DNA from: Eudromia elegans
Taxonomy: Eukaryota > Chordata > Aves > Tinamiformes > Tinamidae
NCBI GenBank assembly: GCA_003342815.1
Contig: PTEX01000196.1
Coordinates: 1,040,217-1,104,216, forward strand
Length of the DNA: 64,000 nt
Direction: 5' to 3'
Shown here piece after piece: positions 47,162 through 58,678 of the stretch. Within the stretch, counting starts at the first letter, position 1, and every line of letters starts with the position of its first letter. The notes below the pieces were generated by a model, which worked only from the letters and a program-made list of their open reading frames with translations, was not told the origin of the DNA and ran no database searches. A program made the position numbers and the translations under genes.

Positions 47162-47547
47162 CAAAAAAAAAAACCCCACCCAACAACAAAAAAACACCCT
47201 TTGAAAAGACAATTAATTTTGTGAAAGAATTCTCATGCTGACTAATAAGGTTTCTTTTGGGGACAATTTTAACCAGCCACCATTCCCCTTAATGTCTTAT
47301 CAAGTAAGGTTACACTTATGTTGACACTGGGAGCTGTCAAACTTTTAAAGGCTGACCAGAAAATGAATGTAAAAGATAATGGATAGACAGTTACAGTAAA
47401 CAAAATTAGATTTTCTGACTACTTAAAGATAATAAAACTGGAAAGAGATAATTTCACAGACAGCAGGCAACACCAGGCAGCATGAGGGACTAATTCAAAA
47501 TTAAAAGAGAATAATGGTCATCTATATGCTGTCAAAGTTCAGGTTAA

Positions 47548-47570
47548 AAATTAATTGATTGAATTAATTT
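47548..47570. repeat. Inverted repeat, 9-bp stem, 5-base loop
   Basis: AAATTAATT and AATTAATTT flank GATTG. It is all-AT and therefore weak as a hairpin. Confidence 0.75.
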
Positions 47571-50500
47571 AAGACATCTAAATATCGAACCAATATCTGT
47601 CTAAAATTAAAAGTATAACCCACCATTTCGCTCAAACACCAGATGCCAAGAGTTCACAACTTCCGCTCAAGCCAATAGGATCAGACTCAAAGATTTTTGT
47701 TGTCTTTCACTGTTCTTAAAACATTAAGCTCTTAAGACAAGTGTCTATATAGAAGAGTTCTAAACATTTAATTCCTTAATATTATTTGAATATTTTCAAA
47801 AGTTTTCTCCTTTGTCTCCTGTTTGGAGCATGCATGACCTCTCTCTGTTGATGTGCCCTGCTGTTTCCTACGAGTTAACTTTGTTCTGTCAAAAAGATAG
47901 TGATTTCACTACATCCTGAGGCTGTTTGCATCCACTGAGGATCTGCCCTCAGGTGGAGAAAACAAAGCTCACACATGTTGGCATCTGAACATGCCAACTT
48001 TGACTTTTAAAACACCAAAGGTAAAGTTCCAACTTACTGCAAAGTGTCCATCAAAGTACACCTCTCTTTGGCAATAAAAATAAATAAAAATGTAATTAAA
48101 AAAGGCTGCTCAACTCTTGCAAATCCCCACTGAGCAGCAAAGGATTTCAGGGAAATAACAACAACCAAAAGCCACACACACTTTGTTTTTTGTTAAATAT
48201 ATTTTCAGGTTTATTTACATTTCTTTACTATTAAGCTTCAATTCTGGAGGGGAGGTAACGTGGAAGGGGACAGCATTCAATGTACAATGTGCTGAAATAT
48301 ATTTGTCCCAAACATCCAGAGACTAATAATGCAGCTAAAACATAAGCTTTAATTAGCATGTGTGCTCTGGTAGAAAAAAAGGGTAAATTTCTGATGATTA
48401 CAGAGCACCTCTTTTAAAAAGTGAAAATGAATATATATGTTTTCAAGTCATTATAACTTAGTGGCAACCATCATTGAGAACAACAGATGACGTCCAGGCT
48501 TAGAAGTTGGGAGTAAGAGGCACTGAAAACCAACAGTGGTTCACTGATCCAAATAAACTGGTCTATCAAAGTGATATACAGCATAAGTACATTTCAGTAG
48601 GAGGCTAATTGAATTTCAACCAGCCCAATGTATGACTTTCTTACCAGCTTTCCGTAAATAAGCAGGGTGCTCAGAGAGCATAACAGCCTTTTTGACTACT
48701 GGAACTGGTGAGCACATACGGCTCAGACAATATTCCCCGTCCTCTGCAATGATAGGGCAGTTCTACAGAAAGAGGACTGGGGTGGCTACTCACGAAAGCT
48801 AGAGATATTGTTCAGAAACGGAGCCATCTTCACCTTTGTTGCTGTCTTTGTGTGCTCATTTGGAAATGGTCAACATCCTTCCCTTTCTTTCTTTTTTTAA
48901 AAAACGAGTGAGAAAATAGAGGAGATTTAGCCTGTCCTTGCTGAAACTGCTCCTACCATCTAATAACACAGTAAGACACCTTGTCATTTGCCTCATTTAA
49001 TCTGAACAAGTTTGGGCAGGTCCAGCTCCATGAAGTACAGCTCACTTATGCAATAGGAGAATTTATGCACCTACCTGTTATATTGGTGCTTTCATAATAC
49101 TTTGCATTAAAGCTCAGAAAATTGCCAGCGAGCCACTAACTGCGGTATGAGACCGAGTATCTTGCCTTTATACCTCATTGCTTGTACTGTACTGCCAGAC
49201 AGCTATTTTTAGACCTGCTCTGCAGTTACACAGTTGTTGCTTATATCTTGTCTAAAGGAAGTAAGGTTGCCCTACTGAGAATTTGCCCTTCTCTCAAGGG
49301 TAAACTAAAATCCATTAAACTTAAATATATGCTGTAAACTCTGCACATTAGTAACTGTGATGGAAATATTATGCAGTTATTTATAACAAGATATCCATTT
49401 AGGGAAGTGAGATAGATAGGCATATCTGCAAATTACTGCCTCTTCATTCTCCCCTGAAGTCATTGTCTTTGTGCCTAAAGCTTGAAAGTTTGTTTTGCTG
49501 GCATCAAGACAAAGTAAAGCAAATATATCTGCATAGAACAGATCGCTGCTGCCTACCACCTCATAATAAATAACTTGTGAGAGGTAGCATGAAAATTCAG
49601 CCATCCTATAGTGCTCCAAAGCTTTCCATCCCAACACATCTGAACACAGAGGGTAGTGTTTCAGAGGGACACTCAGGTTATTGAGGGCTGAAGATCAAGC
49701 AAAGAGCAGTATTAGCAAAAAATACCTTTACAATCTACAGTTCAGAAATATAGATAGATAGGCATAATGATAGATATTAGCAAATATCTGCTCTCTCTCT
49801 CTTACACACACACACAAACTCACTGCAAAATTGGCTAGTCATAGGCCAGATGATTTATCCTGACTGTGCTCTTATAAATTACAGATATTCAGCTAAATAT
49901 TATTTAACTGTTAGTTTTTTTCCACTGATGACACTAAAATAAGGAACTGAAGATAGAAGATATAAGAAGAAGGGAGGAAACGGAAAATTCGAACAAGAGA
50001 TTTTTTTGAGATCATGCTACAGGAAGACATAAGAACTCCTGGACTAGAAAAAGAAATCAAACAGTCCTGATTTGAACTTTTTCTCTGAGCATATATTGTG
50101 CACGCAAACATATTCCAATTAAGGACAAGTATCATAACCAAAAGCAAGCCACAGCAACTTATGAAGAACACCTACCTAGCTGAGTTTTTTCCCTGATATT
50201 TTTTCAGAGATTCTGTACAAATCTCACACTAGAGCCAGCTCAATGCAATTTATGTACATACTAAATGCTGGAGTTGACCTACTGAATCTTGTAGATAAGC
50301 CACTTTGTCTTCCAGTGAACATAACAAGCTAGCAGAAATTTTTTCACAGCTTAGGAAAAAAAGCAGAGCTGCCCCAACAAACAGCTCATTGATCTTACCA
50401 CATTTGATGAGGTCTGCAATCAGGTGTCTTTTAAAAATACTGACGAAAAAGGCATTGTAAACTCCTCCACAAGAATATTTAAATTTCTTATATTGAAATT

Positions 50501-51514
50501 GTAGCCCAGCTCAAAACTCTCTACAGGATTATGACTCTCCTGAAAAAGAAGAAAACAGATATGAGTCACAACTACGTTTCTGGACTGGGAAGCTGACTGC
50601 TGCTTCACGCCTTACTATAAAATAAGGCGGACATTGTGAACTAAAATAAAATTTAACTCTACTCAAGAAGTGTGTGCATATACATATGCTCAAGCATGTG
50701 ACCCTTCTTGCAGCCATTTACAGAACTTGCAGTTCTTCAGTCTTCTTTAAATTTGTCCACTGTCTGCATTATATTCTCATATTGAAAACAGTGATCACTA
50801 AGGCGGCGCACATTGATTTATTAACGAAATTGCTGAGTAAGACAAAAAGACAACGTGTCAGTGAAGAAACTGGCACTCGACTGATTCCTGGACAGCTTTT
50901 CCTACCTTATCTCCCAGTTTGCGATCAATATTTTGTTGGCTTGGCACTACAAATGAGTCTACTGCTCTTTTAGCAGATGGTAGAAAAATCTGGAAGTATT
51001 TTTTTATGGATAATTATGAGAACAAATCACATGTGCCATTAAAGACCATGCCTATCCAAAATTAGTGGCATTAAGCACAGATAATCCTAAACTAAGATGA
51101 CAGATTCAGAATACAGAATTATTTTTCTAAGATTTCTTGAACTTCTAGACTCTAAGAGACCAAGTGGGAAAATGGAAAGAGATGCCTTGAAGAATTTAAA
51201 ATAGATATGATTTTTCTAACATATGTCTGTTCTGGCAGACTGAAGCATATACTGTATACATAAATGCCCAGAATATGTTTTGTTTGAAGTTCAAAGCCCA
51301 AGCTGTCACATTTCCATGGCCATTTTCAGTGTCTGAAAAAAACCACAGAGTTCACGTGCAAGCAAACCTTTAGACAGACATCTTAAAATAAAAGAGACAG
51401 GCAAGCAGGGACTAAGAAGATAGCAGGAACTTGAGATGCAAAAAATAAAACATGCCAAGAGGTTGAAAAAGTTACTGTCAGCTTCTGTCCTACTTTACAA
51501 AACATATTCAGGAA

Positions 51515-51540
51515 TTGTCTGAATTCAGGAATTCAGACAA
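51515..51540. repeat. Near-palindrome, 12-bp arms with a 2-base spacer
   Basis: TTGTCTGAATTC and GAATTCAGACAA are exact reverse complements separated by AG. Two EcoRI-type GAATTC sites fall within it. Confidence 0.85.
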
Positions 51541-52567
51541 GCTACTATGCAGAAGCTGAAAAAAACCTCATTCCCTACAAGAGCACACCCCAAACTGAAG
51601 AGTTGCAAAATGGATACTAATTTTTTTGTTCTACTGGCCATCTCTCTCCTTTTTATTTAAACACATACTGTAAAGAAAACTGTGATTATTATGATTAGTA
51701 AGACCATCATATCACCATCTTAATCCTAAACTAAATATCATTCAACATTTCCTTTGATGTAAGGATGAATTTGTTTCCACACGACTCCATTTGCCTATGT
51801 ATATCATTTTGTCTACATTGGCACAAACATCTTTCAAAGTATTTTATACTTCCCCAAATGCTATCCATTGGCACTTTATCTGTTATTTATTAACTGAGTT
51901 CCTGGTACTAGATATACAACATGCCCTTTGCTTGGCATCAAATATATCTAATCGTGTTGTAGGGTAGAGAAGTACTGTGTAATTTTCAAGTTCTGTGGTT
52001 AAGTTTCTCTCCCTCAGGCAGCTCTACATTTTACTGGTACCTCTGGAGGAGTTTGACAAAAGCGGACACAAAAATAACAAGATATTTTGTTGTTGTGGCC
52101 ACACCCACAGAACCAAGCATGCCCATTTTGAACATGCATCATCATTGTTTAAAATAAAAAGCACAGGGAACTAGAGTACTAGATGGCAAAAAAATAGTTT
52201 CCGTAACCTACAGCAATTTTAAATGCTGTTAAAAACCTTCCTTAACCCAAGTCAGGAAAAAAAAAGCCTCAAAATATACAAAATATTCATGATGAAGAAT
52301 GATGATGACGATCCCTTCTCAGAACTCCAAAGTAAACTTAACTCCTTTCTTGTGTTTCAATAACCTAAATATTATTTTTCAATATGAATTGTTATCCATT
52401 TCAGTCAGCATAAAGATGAGATTAGAAAAAGGAATCACTTTAAATTACAAAGCTGGATTTCTTCATTCGAAATGTCAGGTCAGTTGTACTAATTCAGGAT
52501 ATTTGGCCTGTATTAAATTATTCACTTGCTTTCTGGGCTAGCTGTTGGTGAAGCCCCTTTTACAGCA

Positions 52568-52589
52568 CCCCCCCACCCCACCCCACCCC
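52568..52589 (-). other. Strong G-quadruplex motif, minus strand
   Basis: The plus strand has C runs of 7, 4, 4 and 4, each separated by a single A. The minus strand therefore has four G runs of at least four with single-T loops, which is among the most stable G-quadruplex patterns known. Confidence 0.85.
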
Positions 52590-53254
52590 AGTCCCTGTAC
52601 AAATATCTTAAGCCACCCAACTCTGCAATGATTATTCCTACATGAAACCAAGCATTTAAAAGCTACGGTGTGTTACGTTAGGGATTGCTAGAGACACAGA
52701 ATACCACTTGCACCCCAGTGCCCAAATGACCACAGCTAGGTAGCCCTGGCAGAGATTAAAGCAGTCTGAGAGAAATGTAAACATTGAGCATCATCTTCTT
52801 TCTGTCAAAAAACAACAATGTCATGTTTCTTGCACAAAGAAATGTCCCTTTGATCCTCCATTATTTGACACAGATACAGCAGTATTTACTTGAAATTTAA
52901 TAAGTGTGCTGATTGCTGTCTCTAGCTGACTGTAGAGGAAAATAAAGTAAGAAAGAGAACAGCTCCAGGAAATAAAAGCATACAAAACACTCAAAAACTG
53001 CTGTCTCTTAAGCTCTCTTTTGAATGAGATGCTGACTTAACTCAGCCAGCAGAGCTCTTTACTGATCTGGACCAATACTATAGCAGTTTTCTTCAACATA
53101 AGACCAAGTCACAACATCCACAATGAAAATCGCCAACAAACAGAAACAAAATGTCGATACTGACATGCCACAAAATACCTAGTAGGGCAGGAAAACAGAT
53201 CTGAACCTCGAGTTGAAATATTAAATTATGTAAACATAGAAACTGCTTAGAATC

Positions 53255-53278
53255 TTTTTTTTTTTTAAAAAAAAAAAA
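53255..53278. repeat. T12A12 perfect palindrome
   Basis: Exactly 12 T followed directly by 12 A. The sequence is self-complementary, and such sites can hairpin in single strands and commonly cause sequencing slippage. Confidence 0.88.
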
Positions 53279-53482
53279 GCATAAAAGTTTATAGAAAGAA
53301 AAATGGGAATAGCATTTAAATGAATAGCATTTAAATATATTTCACTCCTAAATAAAAAAACCCAATAACATTCTATGCATAGATTAAAAAAAGCACCTAA
53401 CATTTTACAAAAATATATGCCAGCTGCCACAGATAGTAGAATCCTTGTAATACCTGAGGGCTGGAAAGTACCTTTGTCACCT

Positions 53483-53536
53483 GCAATAACAATGGATACT
53501 TTGACATCAGCAATAACAACTGATACTTTGACAAGA
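53483..53536. repeat. Tandem duplication of a 27-bp unit
   Basis: Two adjacent 27-bp copies starting GCAATAACAA and sharing GATACTTTGACA, with a few differences. A second small direct repeat (GAATAGCATTTAAAT twice) lies just upstream near 53308-53338. Confidence 0.8.
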
Positions 53537-55022
53537 CTTGTAAACAGTTTTTGCTCTCTTTGTTAGCATAGCTTTATTTTCACAGGCTTATCTGTGCATT
53601 ATTTTATCAGAAAACAAATAGGAAAAAAATGTCTAAACCTCGTGGCATTTGAGGACAATCACATCAGACTACATTGTTACTAGATGCCTTGTTGGAGTGA
53701 CAGCAAAGAGGGCTGGCCTTTCCTTCTTTATCTGAATGACTGTCATAGAAAGGAATTACGTGCACTAAAGAGTTTGCTTTCATCACAGACTTTATCATAT
53801 AGAAACAAATATAATTAGACACCATAACTTTTCCCCAAATACACCAAATATTTGGAGGAGACAAAAAAAAGTATCTGTAATATATACTGCAACAAACATC
53901 GTCAACAAAATGTTCCTGAAATATGGATCTGTATTTCATATGCTCACTAGGGAAGCACTTTCACAATACATTTCTTTTCAGACAAAAATAGATGAAAGAA
54001 GATTAAGAGCAATATCAGAGTCTGTCTCTGATATGCTGTGTGATTTGTGAGATTTGCTTCTCTGAGTAAGAGGACCGCTACATATCTAGAAATAGTTTCA
54101 TAAAGTAATAGAGCTTTAATTAAAAGAGCATTTTAAGCCTAGTAGGAGCAGACAACAGTAAGAAAAGACATTAGAAACAGTAGAATCTCAATCACAGACA
54201 TATGTGTATCAGGTTTGAGACAGTCACTGTGTTTTTCATGGTTTTCCTGAGGATTATGCCAGGAGAAGCTAAAAACCCTCATCTAAAGAACACCACCTAT
54301 TTTGCCAACTTAAAAGAAATCAAAATTACATCTAATGGTCATTTTTTTGTAATAGAAAAAAAAAATTGTAATCACAAAACTTACCTTGCATTTGACATCA
54401 CAAATCAGTTTGCTGGTGAATTAAATTTCATACAAATCCCATCTTGATTATTATGGTTTTTACACAACAAAGTTGCTTACAACTCCTTTCTTTCCTTCAG
54501 GATCTGTTTCACTCTCACGAGCCTACAATTTATTTCCTATTTTGGAGCAATTGTGCTGAAAATTCCCCATCTATAAGGAACAAAGAGGAAGAAAGAAGGA
54601 GTTTTGTGAAACAGATGAATGTAGTAGAAATAGCTGAAGTCTATGATGCTCTCCTGGTTGGTCAAATAAATGCCAAAGGGAATCTTTTAAAAATTATTTT
54701 ATAAATGGTGTAACAGAATCAACAATTTGAGAATTCTCCCTTCATACCTGACAGGCTAACTACCAGGAATATTTGTCAAGCACATAGTGATATTCACTGG
54801 AATTAGAAAATATATATATATAAATATTTACAAGATATCTTTAAAATAATATCATTCAATAAGGACTCATATTCTGTAAACATCCCTATGCTCTAAACCC
54901 ATTGCAATAAATATATACACACCAAAAATTTAGAATATACTTTATAAAATATATTGCCAATTCCACTGACAATATTCTGCAAGCAGCTTAATTCCAAATT
55001 GTTTGCACCAGAAATACTCACA

Positions 55023-56218
55023 TGATGGTGTGACTAGAAGGATGGACGAGGGCAGAGTGGTGGATGTCATCTATCTGGATTTCAGCAAGGCTTTTGACAC
55101 CATCCCTCACAGCATCCTCCTGGGCAAGCTCCCGAGGAGTGGATTAGATGAGTGGACAGTGAGGTGGATTAGGAATTGGCTGAATGACAGGGCTCAGAGG
55201 GTGGTAATCAGTGGTGCCGAGTCCAGCTGGAGGCCTGTGGTTAGTGGTGTCCCCCAGGGGTCAGTCCTTAGTCCGATCCTGTTCAACTTATTCTTTAGCG
55301 ACCTGGATGAAGGGATGGAGTGCTCCCTCAGCAAGTTTGCTGATGACGCCAAACTAGGAGGAGCAGCTGGTAGCCCAAAGGGCTGCGCTGCCATCCAGAG
55401 GGACCTGAACAGAGTGGACAACTGTGCGATGAGAAACCTCATGAAGTTCAACAAAGGCAAGTGCAGGGTCCTGCACCTGGGGAGGAATAACTCCAGACAC
55501 CAGTACAGACTGGGGACCGACCTCCTGGAGAGCAGCTCCGCAGAGAGGGACCTGGGCGTCATGGTGGAGGACAAGTTGACCATGAGGCAGCAGTGTGCCC
55601 TCGTGGCCAAAAGTCCAATGAGATCCTGGGGTGCATTAAGAACAGCATCTCCAGCAGGTCGAGGGAGGCGATTGTCCTGCTCTACTCAGCCCTGGCGAGG
55701 CCGCCCCTCGAGTACTGTGTGCAGTTCTGGGCTCCCCAGTGCAGGAGGGATGTGGAGCTGCTAGAGAGAGTCCAGCACAGGGCCACAAAGATGATTAGGG
55801 GTCTGGAACATCTGCCCTATGAGCAAAGGCTGAGAGAGCTGGGCCTCTTCAGCCTGGAAAAGAGAAGGCAGAGAGCGGACCTATTCAGTGTCTATAAGTA
55901 CCTCAAGAGAGGGACGGAGGGGGATGGGACCAGCCTGCTCTCAGCGGTGGCCAGTAATAGGACTAGAGGAAACGGCCACAAATTGAGGCATCAAAAATTC
56001 CACAGGAACTTGAGAAAGAATTTCTTGACAGTGAGGGTGACAGAGCCCTGGAATAGGCTGCCCAGAGAGGTGGTGGAGTCTCCTTCTCTGGAGATCTTCC
56101 AAACCTGCTTGGACACAAGCCTGTGCCACACGCTCTAGGAGACCCTGTGTGTGCAGGGGAGTTGGCCTAGATGACCTCTAGAGGTCCCTTCCAACTTTAA
56201 GTATTCTATGATTCTATG
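55023..56218 (+). mobile_element. CR1 LINE, 5'-truncated, well preserved RT
   Basis: A 1.2-kb plus-strand CR1 beginning inside the RT domain near TGATGGTGTGACTAG and ending in two ATTCTATG octamers at about 56218. It is GC-rich against AT-rich flanks and much closer to an intact reading frame than the 1735-5452 copy, hence probably a younger insertion of the same subfamily. No target-site duplication is seen, as is usual for CR1. The break at the 5' end reflects incomplete reverse transcription. Confidence 0.95.
55041..56138 (+). pseudogene. CR1 ORF2, C-terminal part of reverse transcriptase, one frameshift
   Basis: The frame reads [88 protein letters not shown]. The metal-binding FADD box is therefore intact, unlike in the copy at 1735-5452. 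It continues through RLGTDLLESSSAERDLGVMV and TMRQQCALVAK. One base is lost or gained at about 55605-55615 and reading continues one frame over with NEILGCIKNSISSRSREAIV, LEYCVQFWAPQCRRDVELLE, LPYEQRLRELGLFSLEKRRQ, and FLTVRVTEPWNRLPREVVES, ending LDTSLCHTL at a stop (56136-56138). With no endonuclease and no first half of the RT it is non-functional. Confidence 0.9.
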
Positions 56219-58613
56219 AATCTGTGAGAGTTTGGTTCTTTTTCCCTACCTCAGATTACAAATACAGAGAGACGAAAGAGAACACTCAGCTCAAATTTAG
56301 CAGAGAAACTTGCATGTCTGAAACCTTTCAGATCCCAGTCAACTTATTCTTCTCTATCCAGGCAGCTATCCATACTGCATATTTCACTGCTATCAACAGA
56401 AAAAATGACAACAACAACAAAACACACAGAGACACTTCAAGATTGAGTAAACACACTTCTTTCAGATTTATATTTATTATGTGTGTAGAGCTTGAGTCTT
56501 CATCTATACTACTGAATTTTTTCAATTATATTGTTTATCAAAAGTGAAAATTAAAAGCAATAGTAGATAAAAGCAACTAGTGGCATGTCTACATTAACTC
56601 TGAAAGTTTCCATTCTATTTTCTTTCTGTAATATATAAAGCCCACTACTCATTTTTGTCATAGTTGCAGTCAGCATCTTCCTACAATCATTGTATGTATT
56701 ATTTGAATTATGCTATTGAGTGCTAGGATGCTTATTGCAATTTATTCTTTTGCCAGTTATACTGCTAGAGCAGTTTTATTCTCATTACCATCATATGATT
56801 TTTTTATTCCTCAGAACTATACAAATTCTGATATTTATTTATAAGAGAAAGTAATTTCTAATTTCTTTCATTCTTTCTCATTTCAGATTTATTTATGAGG
56901 TGGCATAAAAAAATTAAAGGGAAGAAAAAAAATCCAGTGACTCTCAATTTAGAAATCTAGTTCAACATTGGTAATGATATAGAATATTGTAGTAAAAAGA
57001 ATGCAAAAGCCTGAAATTATGTGCATATAATTTAATCTTACATGAAAAAAAAAATTATTCCCATCTTATGTGTTACAAGCGGGATATGATTATTTCTCAT
57101 TGCTGTCTCTAGCCACATAACTTGAGGTCTATATTGAAGTGTCTAGGATCAGAGTTTACTGTGATCAGAGGAGATGTTTGCAGAAAGCATTGGAGGGCAA
57201 CACAGATGTTAAGTGAGCTGTTGAACCTCAGCACTCTGACCAGCTCCTTAGACACCTATGATTTACTGTCAGCTACTAAGTCCTTAAACTAGGCAGGGCA
57301 TATACACCCCATTCTACCACAGAACGCGAAAACATACGGGTTTATTCCAACACACACATCTATCTATCTATATATTGCATTTAAAGGCATTTGAACAAGC
57401 AAAATGGGACTGCAGATTTTAGCTCACGGGATAACCACTTCTGAGTTTGCCAGTCTTTTCCGCAGGTAAAAAAAAACAAAGTCTGGCAGCTACCAAAGAC
57501 ACCTACAGCATCAATTCATTTATTCATTGCTCATCCTTGTCTGTAGGCTGTCACCAAAAGCAAGGGGGCAATATATAATATATATTTAACACACACACTT
57601 AAAAAAATTAGCTAGGACTAAAATGGCCTGCTCTGTACATAGGTAAGTTACAGAAAATAACAGTACCCAAAAGTGTTTTAAATGAAGTGGAAACCATTAC
57701 GGAGAATGTTATTATAAGTAGCATGAAGCACACAGAGTTGGACACCAATCACATTCTATTTTCACATCCCCTTTTCTACCATCTACCTACCATGATCTCG
57801 CCTACAACATTGTTTCACCAGTATCACCCTTAGAAAAAAAAAAATCTAGTGCACTGTGTTATCCTCCAACAGACCAGGCAGCCTCTTCTCCACCACCCCA
57901 TAATTATTTACAGGCAAATGACTGCACTGCCAGAAGCCGAGTGAGAGTGTTTTGATTCTTCCTCTAACCCAAGAGATTGAGCTACCTCCAATATCTTTTT
58001 TTTTTCCAATGCAAAGAAAAATGGGTTCAATAAAACCATCTCCCATGAAACTTCCCTGTCAGGCTCCCCACTACACAGCTTTTAAATTACTTAATCTTTT
58101 GAAAATGATCCAACTTGACCTTACCTTAGCAGCTCTATCTGGCTTTGGAAATGTCAAATAAAATCTTGTCTGAAAAAATAACAGTTGCACTCTTTCCTTC
58201 ATAAGGCCCTGCTGACCCTTCATGTCTCTCTGGTAATCAGCTGTGCTCTACCATTCCTCATCAGAAAATGCTAGTTGCATCACCCACCTTCAGATTGGCT
58301 TACATTGCCCACATAAAACAAATGATAGAGCAACCCTCATTAAGCAGCTGTCATGTGTTTTATGGACTTAATGAAGCTGGGTAATAGAACAGGCTTTGTG
58401 ATCATGTGATTAAAGGCTGTATCTTAATGAATTCTCATCAAGCGACTGACTTTGGTGTGCTTTTTCATTTAATTACCTGCAAGTGCTTCACTTTTCATCT
58501 TTACTCTTGTTAAATAAAATAAAACAGATTCAGCAATTCTACGCTTTCGAAGTCCTGTAAAACTAATGTCAAGCCTGAATTTTGGAGGACTCTGTTTCTG
58601 CTAACACACTTGT

Positions 58614-58678
58614 TTCTTCCTTAGATGTAAATAAAGTTCTTATATACTTCTTCCTTAGATGTGAAAGTTCTTATACAT
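58614..58678. repeat. Tandem duplication of an approximately 33-bp unit
   Basis: TTCTTCCTTAGATGT followed by AAAGTTCTTATA occurs twice in succession (58614-58647 and 58648-58678), with a three-base indel between copies. Confidence 0.8.

Larger units (their letters stand above)
42011..55022. other. Long unique AT-rich non-coding sequence
   Basis: About 13 kb with no recognisable gene or transposon. It holds (AAAC)n at 45717-45741, A19 at 47143-47161, a C-rich G4 motif at 52568-52589, a T12A12 palindrome at 53255-53278, a small tandem repeat at 53483-53536 and hairpin-forming inverted repeats at 44251-44275, 47548-47570 and 51515-51540. An open frame on the minus strand (45145-44885) looks protein-like in composition but has no domain. 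Segment 48990-49250 reads like possible conserved non-coding sequence. Confidence 0.6.

Noticed and set aside
53435..53490. AATCCTTGTAATACCTGAGG as an old minus-strand CR1 end
   Set aside because: The likeness to the reversed CR1 3' UTR is short and does not extend. Chance is as likely.
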